Below, piece by piece: positions 7,158 to 9,152 of a stretch of DNA of 9,152 bases. Within the stretch, counting starts at the first letter, position 1; each line of letters begins with the position of its first letter. The notes beneath the pieces are model-generated. The model did not search any database. It saw only the letters and a program-made list of their open reading frames with translations, and was not told the DNA's origin. The position numbers were made by a program, and so were the translations under genes. This DNA is from Victivallales bacterium (GTDB lineage Bacteria; Verrucomicrobiota; Lentisphaeria; Oligosphaerales; Oligosphaeraceae). The stretch lies in contig JAFRLP010000250.1 of the NCBI GenBank assembly GCA_017431185.1, positions 1 to 9,152 on the forward strand. Reading direction: 5' to 3'.

Positions 7158-8960
7158 TCACTCCTCCTTGAGCATGGTTTTGTGGACTTCGCAGGGCGTT
7201 GTGCCCAGGTTGATGATGCCGTACTCCCCGACCGAGGCGGGGACAAGCACCATGTCCATGTATTTGGCGTGGTAGCAGCGCACAGGGTCACGGCGGGAGT
7301 AAATGAGAATCTCCTCCCCTTTGGTGAGCACCAGCGTGTGGAATTTCGCCCCTTTGGTGCTGTCCTGGACAGCGTGGTCAAAGGAGAGGCGGCGCAGGCT
7401 GAAGTAAATCAGGTCATGCTCGCCGAGCAGTTCCTCCTTCCACCCCTCCCCTGACCGGAGAAGCCTGGGGCGTGGGCGAAGCACGCCGTCCACGGCGGAA
7501 CGCCGCCGAGAGGTGACCAGCACGTTCTCGCCGTGGCGGGAGTGGATGGGGCGGGGATTCCCGTCCAAATCCTTCCGCAGATAGTCGTAGAGTTTGAAGG
7601 TGTAGCTGCCGATGGTGTAGCTGCCGATTTCCAGAACCACCTGGTTGCGACCAGATGCATGGATGGTCCCCCCGGGCAGCAGGAACTGGTCTCCCTCCAC
7701 GCTGGGGAAACTGTTGACGTATTTGTCGTGGTCAAAGGGGATGTGCTCCTGCTCGGCGCGGTGAATGCACTCGAAGAACTCGGGCACGTTGCAGTCGTCC
7801 TGAAGCCCAAGGTAGGTGCGTGAACCCGCGGTCTTGACGCAGTAGTAGCTTTCGTCCTGCTGGAAAGGCTCGCCGAAATGCTCGTTGTTGTACGCCTTGG
7901 GCGGATGCACCTGGATGGACATGTTGCCGGTTCCGCCGTAGGTGTCGTCGTAGTTGAAGCGGATGGGGAAGTACTTGCCGAAACGGGCCGTGCATTCGGG
8001 GCCGATGATGGAGTCCGCGCGCTGCTTGAAGACCATCGTGAACGGGAGATTCAGGATGTCCACCCCGCACTGCACCTGCACGGACACCTCGTTCGGAATC
8101 ATGTCAAACACCCAGGCGCAGTTCTTCATGTCCGCCGGCAGGTGACGCAGTTTCTGCACGAAATGCCCGCCCCAGACCCCTTCGAGGTAAACTGGAGTGC
8201 AGCGGAAAGGACGGGCCGCCAGTTGGTCAAGCAACTCCTGCAGCCTGTCGCCCGGCATGGATTTGAGGCGGCACTCGCGGTTGGAGTCGATGTAGAAGGC
8301 GATTGGACCGGAGGAGAGCAACTCATCACGGTGCTGCATCATGATTTCGTAGTCATAGTAGTACATCCGACGCAACACCTCCGGCAGGGGACGCACCTGG
8401 CTGTCGCCGAGGTTGCGGCATTTGCGGGCGCGGATGCGAAGGGTGGCATGGAGGGCATTGACGTCCAGATAGGCGATGGAGTCCGCCAGGGGACGAAGGG
8501 CGCGGATGGCGCATCCGTTGCCGTACACCACAGTCAGTGTGCCTGATTTCCTCTCCGCCACCAGCCGTTTGGCAAAGGCGGACAGTCTGGTTTCCGAAAA
8601 CAGGCTTTCCACCTCAAAATGGCGGCATTTCCCGAACAGCAGAATGGGGTCGATTCCCCGGTCAGTCGGCAGGGAGGGCTCAAGCATTTCATCCAGTTCC
8701 TCCGACGCCTTGTAGGCCTCCGCCACAGCCAGAAAATGCGTGTCAGGCCGAATTTCCGCGATGCGGTCGCAGAGCATCCGAAACGGCGCTCCGATGTACC
8801 CGTCCAGGAAAAGGACTCCACCGTCAGGGAGTTTTTTGCACAGTTCCTGCGCCACCAGTTCATTGCCGCCCACAACACTGGCCTGGAACCCTTGGGGCAG
8901 GTCAAAGCGGTTGACCGCCTCTGGGTCATCATACGGAAATGGCTTGAACATGAAACTCAC
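7158..8960 (-). CDS. Class I mannose-6-phosphate isomerase-like protein with a long N-terminal domain
   Basis: A 600-residue predicted cytosolic protein, started here at GTG 8960 because AGGAG (8969-8973) sits 8 nt before it; the open frame continues to an ATG at 9113, but that extension lacks a good ribosome binding site and looks non-coding. Residues 257-475 match the type I phosphomannose isomerase cupin: WGG at 263-265, F285-D-M-I-P-N-E291, S348-I-Q350-V-H352-P, DESYY (369-373), PGGTIH434, VLEI and KLYDYLRKDLDGNPRPIH (456-473). The expected zinc ligands Q350, H352, E370 and H434 are all present. The C-terminal part (504-600) shows a second cupin-like region ending in VPASVGEYGIINLG. The first 250 residues are not part of classical isomerases; I recall similar long bacterial proteins with such an extension, but cannot assign its function. 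Family activity is mannose-6-P/fructose-6-P interconversion; the true substrate may be another sugar phosphate or free sugar. It heads an operon with the pseudopilin and GH42 genes. Confidence 0.85.
   Translation of the reverse strand: MSFMFKPFPYDDPEAVNRFDLPQGFQASVVGGNELVAQELCKKLPDGGVLFLDGYIGAPFRMLCDRIAEIRPDTHFLAVAEAYKASEELDEMLEPSLPTDRGIDPILLFGKCRHFEVESLFSETRLSAFAKRLVAERKSGTLTVVYGNGCAIRALRPLADSIAYLDVNALHATLRIRARKCRNLGDSQVRPLPEVLRRMYYYDYEIMMQHRDELLSSGPIAFYIDSNRECRLKSMPGDRLQELLDQLAARPFRCTPVYLEGVWGGHFVQKLRHLPADMKNCAWVFDMIPNEVSVQVQCGVDILNLPFTMVFKQRADSIIGPECTARFGKYFPIRFNYDDTYGGTGNMSIQVHPPKAYNNEHFGEPFQQDESYYCVKTAGSRTYLGLQDDCNVPEFFECIHRAEQEHIPFDHDKYVNSFPSVEGDQFLLPGGTIHASGRNQVVLEIGSYTIGSYTFKLYDYLRKDLDGNPRPIHSRHGENVLVTSRRRSAVDGVLRPRPRLLRSGEGWKEELLGEHDLIYFSLRRLSFDHAVQDSTKGAKFHTLVLTKGEEILIYSRRDPVRCYHAKYMDMVLVPASVGEYGIINLGTTPCEVHKTMLKEE
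7163..7169 (-). promoter_or_regulatory. Shine-Dalgarno of the pseudopilin gene inside the upstream gene's last codons
   Basis: On the minus strand AAGGAGG lies in the last codons (Lys-Glu-Glu) of the isomerase-like gene, 11 nt before the pseudopilin ATG. The core is strong and the spacing slightly long. It confirms the ATG at 7151 and implies that ribosomes finishing the upstream gene stand on this site. Confidence 0.7.
7599..7628 (-). repeat. Perfect 15-bp tandem duplication in the isomerase-like gene
   Basis: GGTGTAGCTGCCGAT occurs twice head to tail (7599-7613 and 7614-7628). It encodes I-G-S-Y-T twice (residues 445-454 of the GTG-started protein), just before the conserved KLYDYLR segment of the isomerase active-site region. 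The frame is kept. Confidence 0.9.
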
Positions 8961-8968
8961 GGTGCTTT

Positions 8969-8973
8969 CTCCT
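8969..8973 (-). promoter_or_regulatory. Shine-Dalgarno that sets the GTG start of the isomerase-like gene
   Basis: AGGAG on the minus strand, 8 nt from GTG 8960-8958 and 17 nt from the in-frame ATG at 8951. The spacing favours GTG over that ATG and over the upstream ATGs at 9005 and 9113, which have no comparable site. Confidence 0.65.
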
Positions 8974-9024
8974 GGTTTTCGGAATGGTGTTTCGTAACGA
9001 TTCATAACCCCAGGCCACTTCAAT

Positions 9025-9048
9025 CCGCGAGGCCTGAAGGCCTCGCGG
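9025..9048. repeat. Perfect palindrome with 10-bp stem upstream of the minus operon
   Basis: CCGCGAGGCC, loop TGAA, GGCCTCGCGG. It lies 64 nt before the GTG start of the isomerase-like gene, so it would be in the 5' leader or promoter. There is no T-run on either side, which argues against an intrinsic terminator. It may be an operator, a leader hairpin or a dispersed palindromic repeat. Confidence 0.6.
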
Positions 9049-9068
9049 GCAGGTTGGGGGCTCACGCT

Positions 9069-9095
9069 TGGCAAATCGTATGCCTGTGGCAAATC
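9069..9095 (-). promoter_or_regulatory. 9-bp direct repeat, possible activator binding site
   Basis: On the minus strand GATTTGCCA occurs at 9095-9087 and again at 9077-9069, start-to-start distance 18 bp, upstream of the palindrome and of the isomerase-like start. Paired direct half-sites about two helical turns apart are typical of AraC-family operators, although 18 bp is shorter than the usual spacing near 21. That the locus regulator binds here is a guess. Confidence 0.3.
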
Positions 9096-9152
9096 AGAGG
9101 CTACACACGTCAAAACAGGTGAGGGTTCTGAACAGTTACGATGCTCCAGTCA

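Larger units (their letters stand above)
8961..9152. other. Upstream region of the minus-strand operon
   Basis: The 192 bases between the isomerase-like start and the window edge contain no convincing gene. They hold the Shine-Dalgarno, a 10-bp-stem palindrome at 9025-9048 and a 9-bp direct repeat at 9069-9095. A TTGACG reading on the minus strand at 9108-9113 resembles a -35 box, but no good -10 box lies at the right distance, so no promoter is called. Confidence 0.5.

Noticed and set aside
6316..7161. 281-residue frame on the minus strand overlapping the pseudopilin in another frame
   Set aside because: No domain or start signal is visible, and the pseudopilin frame has a clear class III leader and a good ribosome binding site.
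9106..9113. TTGACG as a -35 promoter box on the minus strand
   Set aside because: No acceptable -10 hexamer is found 16-18 bp downstream, so calling a promoter would be guesswork.

Overview
The window reads as part of a carbohydrate-utilisation locus from a GC-rich bacterium of the Planctomycetes-Verrucomicrobia-Chlamydiae group, most likely Lentisphaerota (Victivallis-like). That guess is an inference. It rests on the pseudopilin at 6423-7151, which has a Lentisphaerota-style leader with no glycine before the cleavage point and a C-terminal H-X9-D motif, and on the mix of AraC regulators, Gfo/Idh/MocA oxidoreductases and unusual glycan-active enzymes. No rRNA, tRNA, CRISPR array or insertion sequence was seen.

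Layout: two convergent gene sets of three genes each. On the plus strand are (1) the 3' part of a PcRGLX/YetA-like (exo-rhamnogalacturonan lyase-like, PL26-type) protein, open at the left edge of the window; (2) an AraC-family regulator with a cysteine/histidine-rich PocR-like sensor domain; and (3) a Gfo/Idh/MocA-family oxidoreductase whose start overlaps the regulator's end by 22 bp. On the minus strand, read from the right edge inward, are (4) a long two-part class I mannose-6-phosphate isomerase-like protein, best started at a GTG at 8960; (5) a type II secretion/type IV pilus-like pseudopilin; and (6) a GH42-type beta-galactosidase-like glycosidase. Gaps in the minus set are 6 and 4 nt, so it is very probably one operon. 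The two sets meet in an 86-bp intergenic gap holding two inverted repeats.

Working model (inference): the locus handles a plant- or algae-type polysaccharide, perhaps a galactose-decorated rhamnogalacturonan. The lyase-like protein would cleave the backbone, the GH42 enzyme would remove galactosyl residues, and the oxidoreductase and isomerase-like proteins would process released sugars. The AraC protein would sense a sugar or metabolite. No transporter, SusC/D pair or sugar kinase is encoded in this window. The odd member is the pseudopilin, placed between two sugar enzymes that lack visible signal peptides. The 192 bp at the right end, upstream of the minus operon, hold a perfect 10-bp-stem palindrome and a 9-bp direct repeat that could be regulatory.
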